Part shown: one piece after another, positions 8,525-15,708 of the stretch
Layout of the letters: every line of letters starts with the position of its first letter
Numbering within the stretch: the first letter of the stretch is position 1
NCBI RefSeq assembly: GCF_002910915.1
Contig: NZ_NEUF01000155.1
Location: forward strand, 1-36,865
Length of the DNA: 36,865 nucleotides
Reading direction: 5' to 3'
Origin: Streptomyces sp. SM10
GTDB lineage: Bacteria > Actinomycetota > Actinomycetes > Streptomycetales > Streptomycetaceae
Translations under genes and position numbers: made by a program
The notes under the pieces: model-generated
Told to the model about the DNA's origin: nothing
Databases searched by the model: none
Seen by the model: the letters and a program-made list of their open reading frames with translations, nothing else

Positions 8525-9924
8525 GAGCCGCAGCAGCCACCCTTGGGAGCTTCCTCGGCAGCCGCTCCGATCGTGGCGGGAGCGCCGAGCTGGACAAGCT
8601 GCGGGGTGGGCGCGCAGCAGCCGCCGCCATCGGCCTCCTGAGTGTCGGGGGCGTCGAACAGGCCAGCGCCGCCGCAGACTCCGGTCTCGGGAAGCGTGAG
8701 TTCGACGCGGTCGGCGGACTCGATGTCGCCGGCGATCGCGGCAGCTACGGAGCGCACCTGCTCGTACCCGGTCATCGCGAGGAAGGTCGGGGCGCGGCCG
8801 TAGGACTTCATCCCGACCAGGTACACGCCCTGCTCCGGGTGGGAGAGCTCGCGGTGGCCGTGCGGGTAGACGGTGCCGCAGGAGTGCTGGTTGGGGTCGA
8901 TCAGCGGAGCTAGCTCGACGGGTGCCTGGAGGCGTTCGTCGAGGCCCAGGCGCAGCTCGTCGAGGAACGACAAGGCGGGGCGGAAGCCGGTCAGGACGAT
9001 GACCTCGTCGACCGGGTCCAGGCGGCGCCCGTCCTCACCGACCAGGACCAGGGTGCCGTCGGCGGCGCGCTCGAAGGCGTCGGTGCGGAAGTTGGTGACC
9101 GCGTCCGCGTGGCCCTCGTCGACGGCGGCCTTAGCCGCCAGGCCCAGGGCGCCACGCGCCGGGAGCTGGTCGGCTTCGCCGCCCCCGAAGGTGGAGCCCG
9201 AGATGCCCCGGCGCAGGATCCACACCCCCTTCGTGCCCGCGCCGTCGTCGGACTTGGCGAGGTCGGCGAGGTAGGCGAGCGCGGTGAAGGCGGAGGCGCC
9301 GGAGCCGATCACGGCGGTGCGCTTGCCCGCGTACCGGGCGCGCACCGCCGGGTCCTTCAGGTCCGGAACGCGGTAGGTGATCCGGTCTGCGGCGGCCTTC
9401 TCACCGAGGGCGTGCAGCCCGCTGCCTCCGGCCGGACTGGGCGTGGCCCAGGTGCCGGAAGCGTCGATGACGGTGCGGGCGAAGAGGCGCTCCTCGCGGC
9501 CGTCGGCGTGGGCGAGGTGCACGACGAAGGGCTGCTGCTCGCGGTCGGCGTCGACGATGCGGTCCCGGCCGGCGCGGGAAACGCCGGTGACGGTCGCACC
9601 GAGACGGACGCGGTCGCCGAGCACGTCGGCGAGCGGCTGCAGGTAGAGGTCGGCCCAGTCGCCGCCGGACGGGTAGGTGGCCGGGTCGGGCCGTGTCCAG
9701 CCGGTGGGGGCCAGGAGCTTCTCGGCGGCCGGGTCGACGACCTCGCCCCAGGTGGAGAACAGGCGCACGTGCGACCACTCGCGCACCGCGGCGCCAGCGC
9801 TGTGGCCGGCTTCCAGGACCAGGGGCTCGATGCCCTGGTCGAGCAGGTGGGCGGCGGCGGCCAGACCGGCGGGTCCGGCCCCGATCACGACGACGGGCAG
9901 CTCGGTGGTGACGGGCGCGTTCAC
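8521..9924 (-). CDS. Flavoprotein A: FAD/NAD(P) oxidoreductase with Cys-rich tail
   Basis: A 467-residue two-dinucleotide-fold flavoprotein. The FAD site is GAGPAGLAAA near residue 15, a second nucleotide fold is 'VIGSGASAFTA' near the middle, and 'IVLTGFRP' is the late ATG-like motif. The last 55 or so residues are unusual: a CGG, a GGGCC and a terminal GGCCGS, separated by Ala-rich linker. Such Cys pairs suit soft-metal or arsenite binding or delivery. The GTG start at 9924 has GGAG 7 bases upstream. It shares 'VR.W.HVRLF..W' and 'KS.GR..TFL..TGY' with flavoprotein D at 17-18.2 kb, so the two are paralogues of one uncharacterised family distinct from ArsO. The reaction is unknown; oxidation of an arsenical or thiol is inferred from position. 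Confidence 0.8.
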   Translation of the reverse strand: MNAPVTTELPVVVIGAGPAGLAAAAHLLDQGIEPLVLEAGHSAGAAVREWSHVRLFSTWGEVVDPAAEKLLAPTGWTRPDPATYPSGGDWADLYLQPLADVLGDRVRLGATVTGVSRAGRDRIVDADREQQPFVVHLAHADGREERLFARTVIDASGTWATPSPAGGSGLHALGEKAAADRITYRVPDLKDPAVRARYAGKRTAVIGSGASAFTALAYLADLAKSDDGAGTKGVWILRRGISGSTFGGGEADQLPARGALGLAAKAAVDEGHADAVTNFRTDAFERAADGTLVLVGEDGRRLDPVDEVIVLTGFRPALSFLDELRLGLDERLQAPVELAPLIDPNQHSCGTVYPHGHRELSHPEQGVYLVGMKSYGRAPTFLAMTGYEQVRSVAAAIAGDIESADRVELTLPETGVCGGAGLFDAPDTQEADGGGCCAPTPQLVQLGAPATIGAAAEEAPKGGCCGS

Positions 9925-9942
9925 GGCGACTCCTTACATGTT

Positions 9943-9956
9943 TCGACATCTGTCGA
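9943..9956. promoter_or_regulatory. 14-base palindrome in divergent ars promoter
   Basis: TCGACA-TC-TGTCGA is a perfect inverted repeat 19 bases upstream of the flavoprotein A start. Its half-site TCGACA resembles the outer arm (TTCGAC) of the ArsR-like operator at 11.1 kb, so it is probably an additional repressor half-site pair serving the minus-strand operon. Confidence 0.45.
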
Positions 9957-9985
9957 TGGCTTGCGCGGCCCAGCATCGCACCTGT

Positions 9986-10017
9986 ATTGATGAGCGTCAA
10001 CATAGACATTCATCGAA
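9986..10017. promoter_or_regulatory. ArsR-like operator upstream of flavoprotein B
   Basis: An imperfect inverted repeat with 13-base arms around the centre AACATA; 9 of 13 arm positions pair. It contains the 12-mer GTCAACATAGAC at 9996-10007, which recurs exactly at 11124-11135 over the arsR start. The element lies 16 bases before the ATG of flavoprotein B and between two divergent genes, as expected for an ArsR/SmtB-family operator. Confidence 0.6.
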
Positions 10018-10033
10018 ACCAGGGGGATTCCTG

Positions 10034-11095
10034 ATGGAGCGCATCGACGTCGCCGTGATCGGCGGCGGTCAGTCCGGACTCGCCGCCGCCCACACCTTGC
10101 TCCGCCATAAGCTGCAGCCGATGGTGCTGGAGGCATCCGGCGGTACGGCCGGGTCGTGGCCGCGCTACTACGACAGCCTCACGCTGTTCTCGCCCGCCCG
10201 GTACAGCTCCCTGCCCGGGATGCCGTTTCCCGGAGCTGACCGTGGCCGCTACCCGCACCGTGACGAAGTCGTCGCCTACCTCACCGCCTACGCCGACCGC
10301 CTGGACGCCGACATCCGCACCGGCCAGCGCGTCACCTCCGTACGCCGGGCCGGATCCGAATTCGAGCTGACCCTCGACGCTGGCGGCCGGCTCACGGCTC
10401 GCGCCGTCGTCGCGGCCTCTGGCACCTTCGGCCGACCGCACCGGCCAGCGCTGCCGGGCCTGGAGGAGTTCACCGGCCAGGTGCTGCCCGCCGCCGACTA
10501 CCGCAGCCCGGTCCCCTTCACTGGCGGCCGGCTGGTGGTGGTCGGGGCCGGGAACTCTGCGGTGCAGATCGCTGCCGAGCTCGCCACCGCCGCCCGCGTC
10601 ACGCTCGCCACCCGCGGACCGGTGAAATTCGCGGCACAGCGCATCCTCGGCCGAGACCTGCACTTCTGGACGGCCCGCACCGGCCTGGACATCGCGCCCC
10701 TCGGCCGGCTCCTGCCGCGTCCGCCGGCACAGCCGGTCCTCGACGACGGCCGCTACCGAGCTGCCCTGGCCGCCGGACAACCTGACCGGCGACCGCTGTT
10801 CACCGGCTCCGAGGGGAGCAAGCTCATCTGGCCGGACGGAGAGCGGGAGGAGGTCGACACGATCGTGCTCGCCACCGGCTACCGCCCCGACCTGTCCTAC
10901 CTCACAGACCTCGGCGGCGCGCTGGATTTCGAAGGGAAGCCGCGGCACCGCGAGGGCCTGGCCACCAGCGTGCCGGGGCTGGCGTTCTTGGGGCTGGAGT
11001 GGCAGCGCAGCCTGTCGTCGAACTCGTTGCGCGGGGTGGGGCGGGATGCGGAGCGGATCGCCCGGCGCCTGGCTGCCTACCTCGCGCGCCGGTGA
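10034..11095 (+). CDS. Flavoprotein B: ArsO-like flavin monooxygenase
   Basis: A 353-residue FAD/NAD(P)H-dependent monooxygenase-like protein. The FAD fold is GGGQSGLAAA (about residues 10-19), then 'GGTAGSW..YYDSLTLFSPARYSSLPG', the family signature also seen in arsO at 12-13.1 kb. The NADPH fold is 'VVGAGNSAVQIA' and the late motif is 'VLATGYRP'. The Shine-Dalgarno AGGGGG is 9 bases before the ATG. It is the first gene of a plus-strand unit with arsR and arsN1. The likely role is oxidation of an arsenical or related soft nucleophile using O2; the true substrate is unknown. It is clearly paralogous to, but diverged from, arsO. Confidence 0.8.
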   Translation: MERIDVAVIGGGQSGLAAAHTLLRHKLQPMVLEASGGTAGSWPRYYDSLTLFSPARYSSLPGMPFPGADRGRYPHRDEVVAYLTAYADRLDADIRTGQRVTSVRRAGSEFELTLDAGGRLTARAVVAASGTFGRPHRPALPGLEEFTGQVLPAADYRSPVPFTGGRLVVVGAGNSAVQIAAELATAARVTLATRGPVKFAAQRILGRDLHFWTARTGLDIAPLGRLLPRPPAQPVLDDGRYRAALAAGQPDRRPLFTGSEGSKLIWPDGEREEVDTIVLATGYRPDLSYLTDLGGALDFEGKPRHREGLATSVPGLAFLGLEWQRSLSSNSLRGVGRDAERIARRLAAYLARR

Positions 11096-11108
11096 CGAGT
11101 CTCGTCAC
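11092..11108 (+). terminator. 17-base palindrome at end of flavoprotein B
   Basis: GTGACGAGTCTCGTCAC is a perfect palindrome around a central T and contains the stop codon of flavoprotein B. In RNA it would form a 7-bp hairpin with a 3-base loop. It could attenuate readthrough into arsR, or serve as an extra protein-binding site, since the ArsR-like operator starts 6 bases later. No T-run follows. Confidence 0.4.
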
Positions 11109-11113
11109 GCTGG

Positions 11114-11145
11114 TTCGACGTGTGTCAACATAGACGTATGTCGAA
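11114..11145. promoter_or_regulatory. ArsR-like operator over the arsR start codon
   Basis: Inverted repeat with 13-base arms (TTCGAC.T..GTC) around AACATA; 10 of 13 arm positions pair, and the outer TTCGAC/GTCGAA are perfect. It covers the arsR ATG at 11138-11140. No Shine-Dalgarno precedes that ATG, so the arsR transcript is probably leaderless and the operator would occupy the transcription start, giving tight autorepression. Confidence 0.65.
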
Positions 11146-11512
11146 TGCGAAGGTGCTGCCGCTGCTTGAGCCCGCCGACGGTCAGGGCGTGGCGCCGTGC
11201 TGCCCGCCGCTGACCGAGCGCCCGATGACCGCGCAGGAGGCCGAGACGGCTTCGCGGATGTTCAAGGCGCTCGGAGACCCGGTACGGCTGCGGCTCTTCT
11301 CCGCCGTCGCCTCGCACGAGGGCGGCGAGGCGTGCGTGTGCGACATCTCCGACGTCGGCGTCTCCCAGCCCACGGTGTCCCATCACCTGAAGAAGCTGAA
11401 GGAGGCCGGGCTGCTCACCTCCGAGCGGCGCGGCACCTGGGTGTACTACCGGGTCGAGCCGTCGGTGCTCGCCGCGATGGGCAAGCTGCTGGCCATGCCG
11501 GCCGCCGCCTGA
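11138..11512 (+). CDS. arsR: ArsR-family arsenite-responsive repressor 1
   Basis: A 124-residue winged-helix repressor. The N-terminal tail carries a vicinal pair C21-C22, and the DNA-binding core has C66-V-C68-D, the ArsR-type 'CVCD' motif, followed by the recognition helix 'SQPTVSHHLKKLKEAGLL' and the wing 'RRGTWVYYRV'. Having both a Cys pair in the N-terminal tail and the CxC motif gives three or more thiols for As(III). In the Corynebacterium ArsR the N-terminal pair plus one core Cys form the site, which is a good analogy. The ATG at 11138 is chosen over a GTG at 11120 because it lies inside the operator with a -10-like region immediately upstream (leaderless). It presumably controls itself, arsN1, flavoprotein B and the divergent A/MFS pair. 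Confidence 0.9.
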   Translation: MSNAKVLPLLEPADGQGVAPCCPPLTERPMTAQEAETASRMFKALGDPVRLRLFSAVASHEGGEACVCDISDVGVSQPTVSHHLKKLKEAGLLTSERRGTWVYYRVEPSVLAAMGKLLAMPAAA

Positions 11513-11539
11513 CGACCGGACAGGACAGAGGGGGAAGCA

Positions 11540-12046
11540 GTGAGTGGGGCGCTGAGCATGGTGGTCGTGCCGCTGACGGCGAAGCACGCCGAGCAGGTGC
11601 TGGCCATCTACCAGGCGGGCATCGACGAGGGCAACGCCACCTTCGAGACCAGCCCACCCTCATGGGAGGCGTTCGACGCCGCGAAGCTGCCCGAGCACCG
11701 CTTTGCCGCTCTCGACGAGAGCGGACTGGTGCTGGGCTGGGTCGCCGCAAGCAAGGTCTCGGACCGGTCCGCGTACGCGGGCGTGGTCGAGCACTCCGTC
11801 TACGTCCACCCCTCCGCCCGCAGTCGTGGCGTCGCCTCCTCCTTGCTGAAGGCCCTGGTCGACTCCACGGAGCGGGCCGGGCTGTGGACCATCCAGTCCG
11901 GGATCTTCCCTGAAAATGCAGCCAGCCTCGCCGTTCACCAGCGGGCCGGCTTCCGGGTCATCGGCACCCGGGAGCGGATCGGATGCCATCACGGCATCTG
12001 GCGCGACGTCGTCCTCATCGAGCGCCGCAGCCCCGTCATCACCTGA
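11540..12046 (+). CDS. arsN1: ArsN1-type N-acetyltransferase (arsinothricin resistance)
   Basis: A 168-residue GNAT acetyltransferase of the phosphinothricin-acetyltransferase branch. The segments seen are 'AGIDEGNATFET', 'EHSVYVHPSARSRGVASSLL' (acetyl-CoA loop R-x-R-G-V-A) and 'IFPENAASLAVHQRAGFR', ending in 'RERIGCHHGIWRDVVLIERRS'. These match the ArsN1 family, which acetylates the amino group of arsinothricin, an arsenic antibiotic that mimics glutamate, and phosphinothricin. The GTG start has GAGGGGGAAG 2-11 bases upstream. It follows arsR by 27 bases and so is probably arsenite-induced. Whether it protects against a foreign compound or a self-made one cannot be told; no recognisable arsL-like gene is present in this window. 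Confidence 0.85.
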   Translation: MSGALSMVVVPLTAKHAEQVLAIYQAGIDEGNATFETSPPSWEAFDAAKLPEHRFAALDESGLVLGWVAASKVSDRSAYAGVVEHSVYVHPSARSRGVASSLLKALVDSTERAGLWTIQSGIFPENAASLAVHQRAGFRVIGTRERIGCHHGIWRDVVLIERRSPVIT

Positions 12047-12049
12047 CCG

Positions 12050-13108
12050 TCAGAGGAACTGTGCGATCGCGCGGGCGGCGTCCCGGGCCGGGCGACCGAC
12101 ACCGATGAGAGTGGCGGAGGCCGGGCCGGTCCAGTCGCCGTAGCCGAGCAGATGCAGCCGCGGTTCGCCGAGCGCGCGGGTGCCGTCGGCGGGGATGTGT
12201 CCGCGCGCAGTGCGCAGGTTCAGCGGGGAGAGATGGGCGAGCGCCGGACGGAAGCCGGTGCACCAGATGACCGCGTCCACGCCCGTATGGCTGCCGTCCG
12301 CCCACTGGACGCCGTCGGCTGTGAGGCGGGCGAACATCGGCTTCGCGGCAAGGAGCCCTGCGTCGCGGGCGGCGCGAACGGGCGGCACGGCGACGATGTC
12401 GCCGAGCGAGGCGACCCCGCCGGTGTCGCTTCGGCCGGCTTCGAGGGCGCGGCGGCGGGCGGTGGCCACATCGAACAGGGCACGACCGTCGATGTCGTCG
12501 GCCAGGAACCGCGGCGGGCGCTGGGTCACCCACGTCACCTCGACCAGGCCGTCCAGGGAGAGGTCGGCGGCGATCTGGGCGCCGGAGTTCCCACCTCCGA
12601 CCACGACGACCCGCTGCCCGGTGAAGTCGGCCGAACGTCGGTAGTTCACCGTGTGCAGCTGCCGACCGGCGAAGGCGCTGCGGCCGCGAACGGCGGGAAG
12701 GAAGGGACGCGACCAGGTCCCGGTCGCGCTGATAACCGCCCTGGCCCGCCAGGTGCCGGTGTCTGCCTCGACCAGGAGCGACTCGCCGTCCCGGCGTACG
12801 GCGTCCACGCGGGTGCCGTGCTGGGCCGCCGCGTCATAGCGTTTCTCGTAGTCGGCGAGGTAGTCCACCACGTGCCCGGCATCCGGGTAGAGCTCGCCCG
12901 CCTGGGCGGGCATGAGCCGCCCAGGCAGCGAGGAATGCTCGGCCGGGGAGAACAGGTGCAATGAGTCCCACATGTGCTGCCAGGACCCGCCCGGCGCCGG
13001 ATCGGCGTCCAGGACGGTGAAGTCCAGCCCCTGGCGGCGCAGGTGGTAGCCGGCGGCGAGCCCAGCCTGGCCGCCCCCGACCACCACCACGTCGACCCGG
13101 TTCGTCAC
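12050..13108 (-). CDS. arsO: ArsO flavin-dependent monooxygenase
   Basis: A 352-residue FAD/NADPH monooxygenase-like protein. The first fold is 'VVGGGQAGLAAGYHL', followed by 'GGSWQHMWDSLHLFSPAEHSSLPG'; the NADPH fold is 'VVVGGGNSGAQIAADL' and the late motif 'WCTGFRPAL'. The GTG start at 13108 overlaps the acr3 stop (GTGA). Order and family match arsO of the arsRBOCT resistance operon of Streptomyces plasmid pHZ227. The substrate of ArsO is not firmly established; arsenical oxidation is assumed. Its stop lies 3 bases from the end of convergent arsN1, leaving no room for a separate terminator. Confidence 0.85.
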   Translation of the reverse strand: MTNRVDVVVVGGGQAGLAAGYHLRRQGLDFTVLDADPAPGGSWQHMWDSLHLFSPAEHSSLPGRLMPAQAGELYPDAGHVVDYLADYEKRYDAAAQHGTRVDAVRRDGESLLVEADTGTWRARAVISATGTWSRPFLPAVRGRSAFAGRQLHTVNYRRSADFTGQRVVVVGGGNSGAQIAADLSLDGLVEVTWVTQRPPRFLADDIDGRALFDVATARRRALEAGRSDTGGVASLGDIVAVPPVRAARDAGLLAAKPMFARLTADGVQWADGSHTGVDAVIWCTGFRPALAHLSPLNLRTARGHIPADGTRALGEPRLHLLGYGDWTGPASATLIGVGRPARDAARAIAQFL

Positions 13109-14223
13109 GGGGCCGTCGTCACCGCGTCGGCGGCGAACTTCTTTCGCCAGGCGAGGGCAACATAGACCAGGCCGATCAGCACCGGAACCTCGATGAGTGG
13201 CCCGACGACCCCGGACAGGGCCTGGCCGGAGGTGACGCCGAAGGTCGCGATGGCGACCGCGATGGCCAGCTCGAAGTTGTTGCCCGCCGCAGTGAACGCC
13301 AGCGTCGTGGTGCGGTCGTAGGCCAGGCCCAGGCCCTTGCCGAGGAGGAAGGAGCCGAAGAACATGATCGCGAAGTAGACCAGCAGCGGCAGCGCGATCC
13401 GCACGACATCCAGCGGCTGGGAGGTGATGGTCTTGCCCTGCAGGGCGAAGAGGATGACGATCGTGAACAGCAGCCCGTACAGCGCCCACGGGCCGATCTT
13501 GGGCAGGAACTTCGCCTCGTACTTCTCGCGGCCCATCTTCTGCTCGCCGATGCGGCGGGTGAGGAAGCCAGCCAGCAGCGGGATGCCGAGGAAGATGACG
13601 ACGTTCAGCGCGATGTGCCAGACGGACACGTCCAGACCCTGGCCGTCGCCGAGGTTCATCCACCGTGGCAGCAGGTCAAGGTAGAACCAGCCCAGCAGGC
13701 CGAACGCTAGGACCTGGAACACCGAGTTCAGTGCGACGAGGACGGCTGCGGCCTCGCGGTCGCCGCACGCGAGGTCGTTCCAGATGATGACCATGGCGAT
13801 GCACCGGGCGAGTCCGACGATGATCAAGCCGGTGCGGTACTCGGGCAGGTCCGGCAGGAAGATCCACGCCAGGGCAAACATGACGGCCGGGCCGACGATC
13901 CAGTTGATGACCAGCGAGGAGACCAGCAGCTTGCGGTCACTGGTCACGCGGTCCAGCCGGTCGTAGCGGACCTTGGCCAGGACCGGATACATCATGACCA
14001 GCAGGCCGAGCGCGATCGGCAGGGAGATCCCGCCGATCTCGATCTTCGCGAGCGCATCGTTCATCCCCGGGACCAGACGGCCCAGGCCCAGGCCCACGGC
14101 CATGGCCAGCAGGATCCACACCGCGAGGTAGCGGTCCAGGGTGGAGAGCTTCTTGACGATCGAGTCGTCCCCGGCCGGGCCGGCGCCCTGGCTGGGGGCA
14201 GTGGTGGGCTCGGTGGAGGTCAC
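13105..14223 (-). CDS. acr3: Acr3-family arsenite efflux permease
   Basis: A 372-residue membrane protein with about ten hydrophobic helices and a short hydrophilic N terminus. The conserved functional Cys of Acr3 is present as C141 in 'LARCIAMVIIWN', and the later 'AAGNNFELAIAVAIA' motif holds the conserved Asn-Asn-x-Glu. Acr3 exports As(III) (arsenite, sometimes antimonite) using the proton gradient. The GTG start at 14223 overlaps the arsR2 stop by four bases, and its own stop overlaps arsO. It is equivalent to arsB in the pHZ227 arsRBOCT naming, but the protein is Acr3-type, not ArsB-type. Confidence 0.95.
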   Translation of the reverse strand: MTSTEPTTAPSQGAGPAGDDSIVKKLSTLDRYLAVWILLAMAVGLGLGRLVPGMNDALAKIEIGGISLPIALGLLVMMYPVLAKVRYDRLDRVTSDRKLLVSSLVINWIVGPAVMFALAWIFLPDLPEYRTGLIIVGLARCIAMVIIWNDLACGDREAAAVLVALNSVFQVLAFGLLGWFYLDLLPRWMNLGDGQGLDVSVWHIALNVVIFLGIPLLAGFLTRRIGEQKMGREKYEAKFLPKIGPWALYGLLFTIVILFALQGKTITSQPLDVVRIALPLLVYFAIMFFGSFLLGKGLGLAYDRTTTLAFTAAGNNFELAIAVAIATFGVTSGQALSGVVGPLIEVPVLIGLVYVALAWRKKFAADAVTTAP

Positions 14224-14528
14224 GGGCAGGCCCTCTTGTTCTCGGAAGCGGTGTGGGCGGAGTCGGCGAGCGCAGCGAACTGCTCGGAGAGCCCGGCCAG
14301 GACCTCGGGGCGCAGCTTGTAGTAGATGAACCGGCCGCAGGGCTCGGTGTCCACCACGCCGGCCTCGCGTAGGACCTTCATGTGGTTGGAGAGGTTGGTC
14401 TGCTTGGCGCCGGTCTCCTCGACCAGGTGCGTGGTGCACAGGGTCTCGCGGGCGAGCAGGGTCACGATCTTGAGCCTGAGCGGGTCGGCCAGAACCCGGA
14501 TCAGATCAGTGTCGACTGACGTCATCAT
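14220..14528 (-). CDS. arsR: ArsR-family repressor 2, atypical Cys set
   Basis: A 102-residue winged-helix repressor: 'VLADPLRLKIVTLLARETLCTTHLVEETG', recognition helix 'KQTNLSNHMKVLREAG', wing 'CGRFIYYKL'. The usual ELCVCDL metal motif is reduced to a single Cys (C31 in E-T-L-C-T-T). Other Cys are C64 just before the wing and C101 at the very C terminus. An As(III) site would have to be built from these three, as in ArsR or CmtR variants with relocated thiols. Two consecutive ATGs (14528, 14525) are possible starts, and no strong Shine-Dalgarno is seen, so leaderless initiation is likely. It heads the arsR-acr3-arsO operon and is divergent from arsC. Confidence 0.9.
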   Translation of the reverse strand: MMTSVDTDLIRVLADPLRLKIVTLLARETLCTTHLVEETGAKQTNLSNHMKVLREAGVVDTEPCGRFIYYKLRPEVLAGLSEQFAALADSAHTASENKRACP

Positions 14529-14603
14529 GGACTGATACTGTCACATCATTCGGCACTGACACCAGTCCGTACTGAACTTGTTGGGCCCGTCGAAGGGGTT
14601 CCC
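14529..14603. promoter_or_regulatory. Divergent arsR2/arsC control region
   Basis: 75 bases between two divergent starts. GGACTG at 14529-14534 and CAGTCC at 14563-14568 are inverted, and ACTGATACTG, GCACTGAC and GTACTGAA repeat the core ACTG. This pattern differs from the AACATA-centred operator of arsR1, suggesting that each repressor has its own site. AAGGGG at 14594-14599 serves as the ribosome site of arsC. Confidence 0.55.
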
Positions 14604-15239
14604 ATGTCCGTATCACCACATCCCACCTGGCCCGACGAGCGGCTCAGCGCGGGGGCCGCTCGCCTCGCCTCCCGCCACCAAGAGCACTTCTCCGCGGAGA
14701 CCGTGCAACAGCTGCTCGCGGACTCCTACCGGCTCCTCGCCGAGAACGCCCGGGTCCGTACCCACCTGGTGATGTTGGCCGAGCGCCTGACCGCGGAGCG
14801 CCTCGACGCCCTCGCCCACGCCCAGACGCCGGGGACCGGCGCCGCGGTGCGCGTGCTGTTCGTGTGCGGTCACAACGCCGGCCGCTCGCAGATGGCCGCC
14901 GCCCTTATGGCCCAGCGGGCGGGCGAGCGCGTGGTCGTCTCCTCCGCCGGGACCGACCCGGCCGCCGAGGTCGAGCCGCACGTCGCCCAGGCGCTCCTGG
15001 AGGCGGGCCTGTCCGACACGGACGCCTACCCCAAGCCCCTAACCAGTGAGGTCGTCGAGGCCGCCGACTACGTCATCACGATGGGCTGCGGCGACGCCTG
15101 CCCCGTGGTCCCCGGCCGGCACTACCTCAACTGGTCCGTCGCCGACCCCGACGGTGCCCCGATCGGCGTCGTACGCACCATCCTGGGCGACATCGACGCC
15201 CTCATCACCGACCTCCTGGCCGCCCTACCGGGCCCCTGA
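14604..15239 (+). CDS. arsC: Arsenate reductase with N-terminal three-helix domain
   Basis: A 211-residue protein. Residues 1-75 form a helical region of the type found ahead of actinobacterial arsenate reductases (three-helix dimerisation domain). Residues 82-211 are the low-molecular-weight-phosphatase fold of ArsC: the P-loop C88-GHNAG-R94, S-Q-M, and C162-G-D-A-C166. This family reduces arsenate to arsenite through Cys relay and thioredoxin (or mycothiol/mycoredoxin). It opens the plus-strand unit and is followed after 55 bases by a second arsC and a thioredoxin reductase gene. The helical domain may drive dimer formation; its exact role is not settled. Confidence 0.9.
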   Translation: MSVSPHPTWPDERLSAGAARLASRHQEHFSAETVQQLLADSYRLLAENARVRTHLVMLAERLTAERLDALAHAQTPGTGAAVRVLFVCGHNAGRSQMAAALMAQRAGERVVVSSAGTDPAAEVEPHVAQALLEAGLSDTDAYPKPLTSEVVEAADYVITMGCGDACPVVPGRHYLNWSVADPDGAPIGVVRTILGDIDALITDLLAALPGP

Positions 15240-15294
15240 TCGACGCTTCCGCCTCACCTGCTGATCCACTTCACCACTTCACAAAGGAACAACG

Positions 15295-15708
15295 ATGTCC
15301 GACAAGCCCTCCGTCCTGTTCGTCTGCGTCCACAACGCCGGCCGCTCGCAGATGGCCGCCGCCTGGCTGACCCACCTGGCCGGAGACCGCGTCGAGGTCC
15401 GCTCCGCAGGCTCCAACCCCGGCACTGCCGTGAACCCGGCCGCCGTCGAGGCCATGGCCGAAGTCGGCATCGACATCTCCGCCGAGACCCCGAAGATCCT
15501 TACCGTCGACGCGGTCAAGGAGTCCGACGTCTGCATCACGATGGGCTGCGGCGACACCTGCCCCGTCTTTCCGGGCAAGCGCTACCTGGACTGGAAGCTC
15601 GAGGACCCGGCCGGCCAGGGCGTCGAGGCCGTGCGCCCGATCCGTGACGAGATCAAGACCCTCGTCGAGGGTCTGATCGCCGAGATCGCCCCGGAGAAGA
15701 CGGCGTGA
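15295..15708 (+). CDS. arsC: Arsenate reductase, stand-alone
   Basis: A 137-residue ArsC: P-loop C11-VHNAG-R17 followed by SQMA, then C80, C85 and C89 in 'VCITMGCGDTCPVFPG'. C11 attacks arsenate; the later Cys pass on the disulfide to thioredoxin. It is very similar over its length to the C-terminal part of the preceding gene, so the two probably arose by duplication. AAAGGA lies before the ATG. Its stop overlaps the GTG start of thioredoxin reductase by four bases, which supports coupled expression of reductase and electron supply. Confidence 0.95.
   Translation: MSDKPSVLFVCVHNAGRSQMAAAWLTHLAGDRVEVRSAGSNPGTAVNPAAVEAMAEVGIDISAETPKILTVDAVKESDVCITMGCGDTCPVFPGKRYLDWKLEDPAGQGVEAVRPIRDEIKTLVEGLIAEIAPEKTA

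Noticed and set aside
14572..14602. SigR-like promoter for arsC (GTTCCC just before the ATG)
   Set aside because: The -10-like GTTCCC is present, but 19 bases upstream the sequence is GAACT-like and not GGAAn, and the gene has a good Shine-Dalgarno and an ArsR-type divergent control region.
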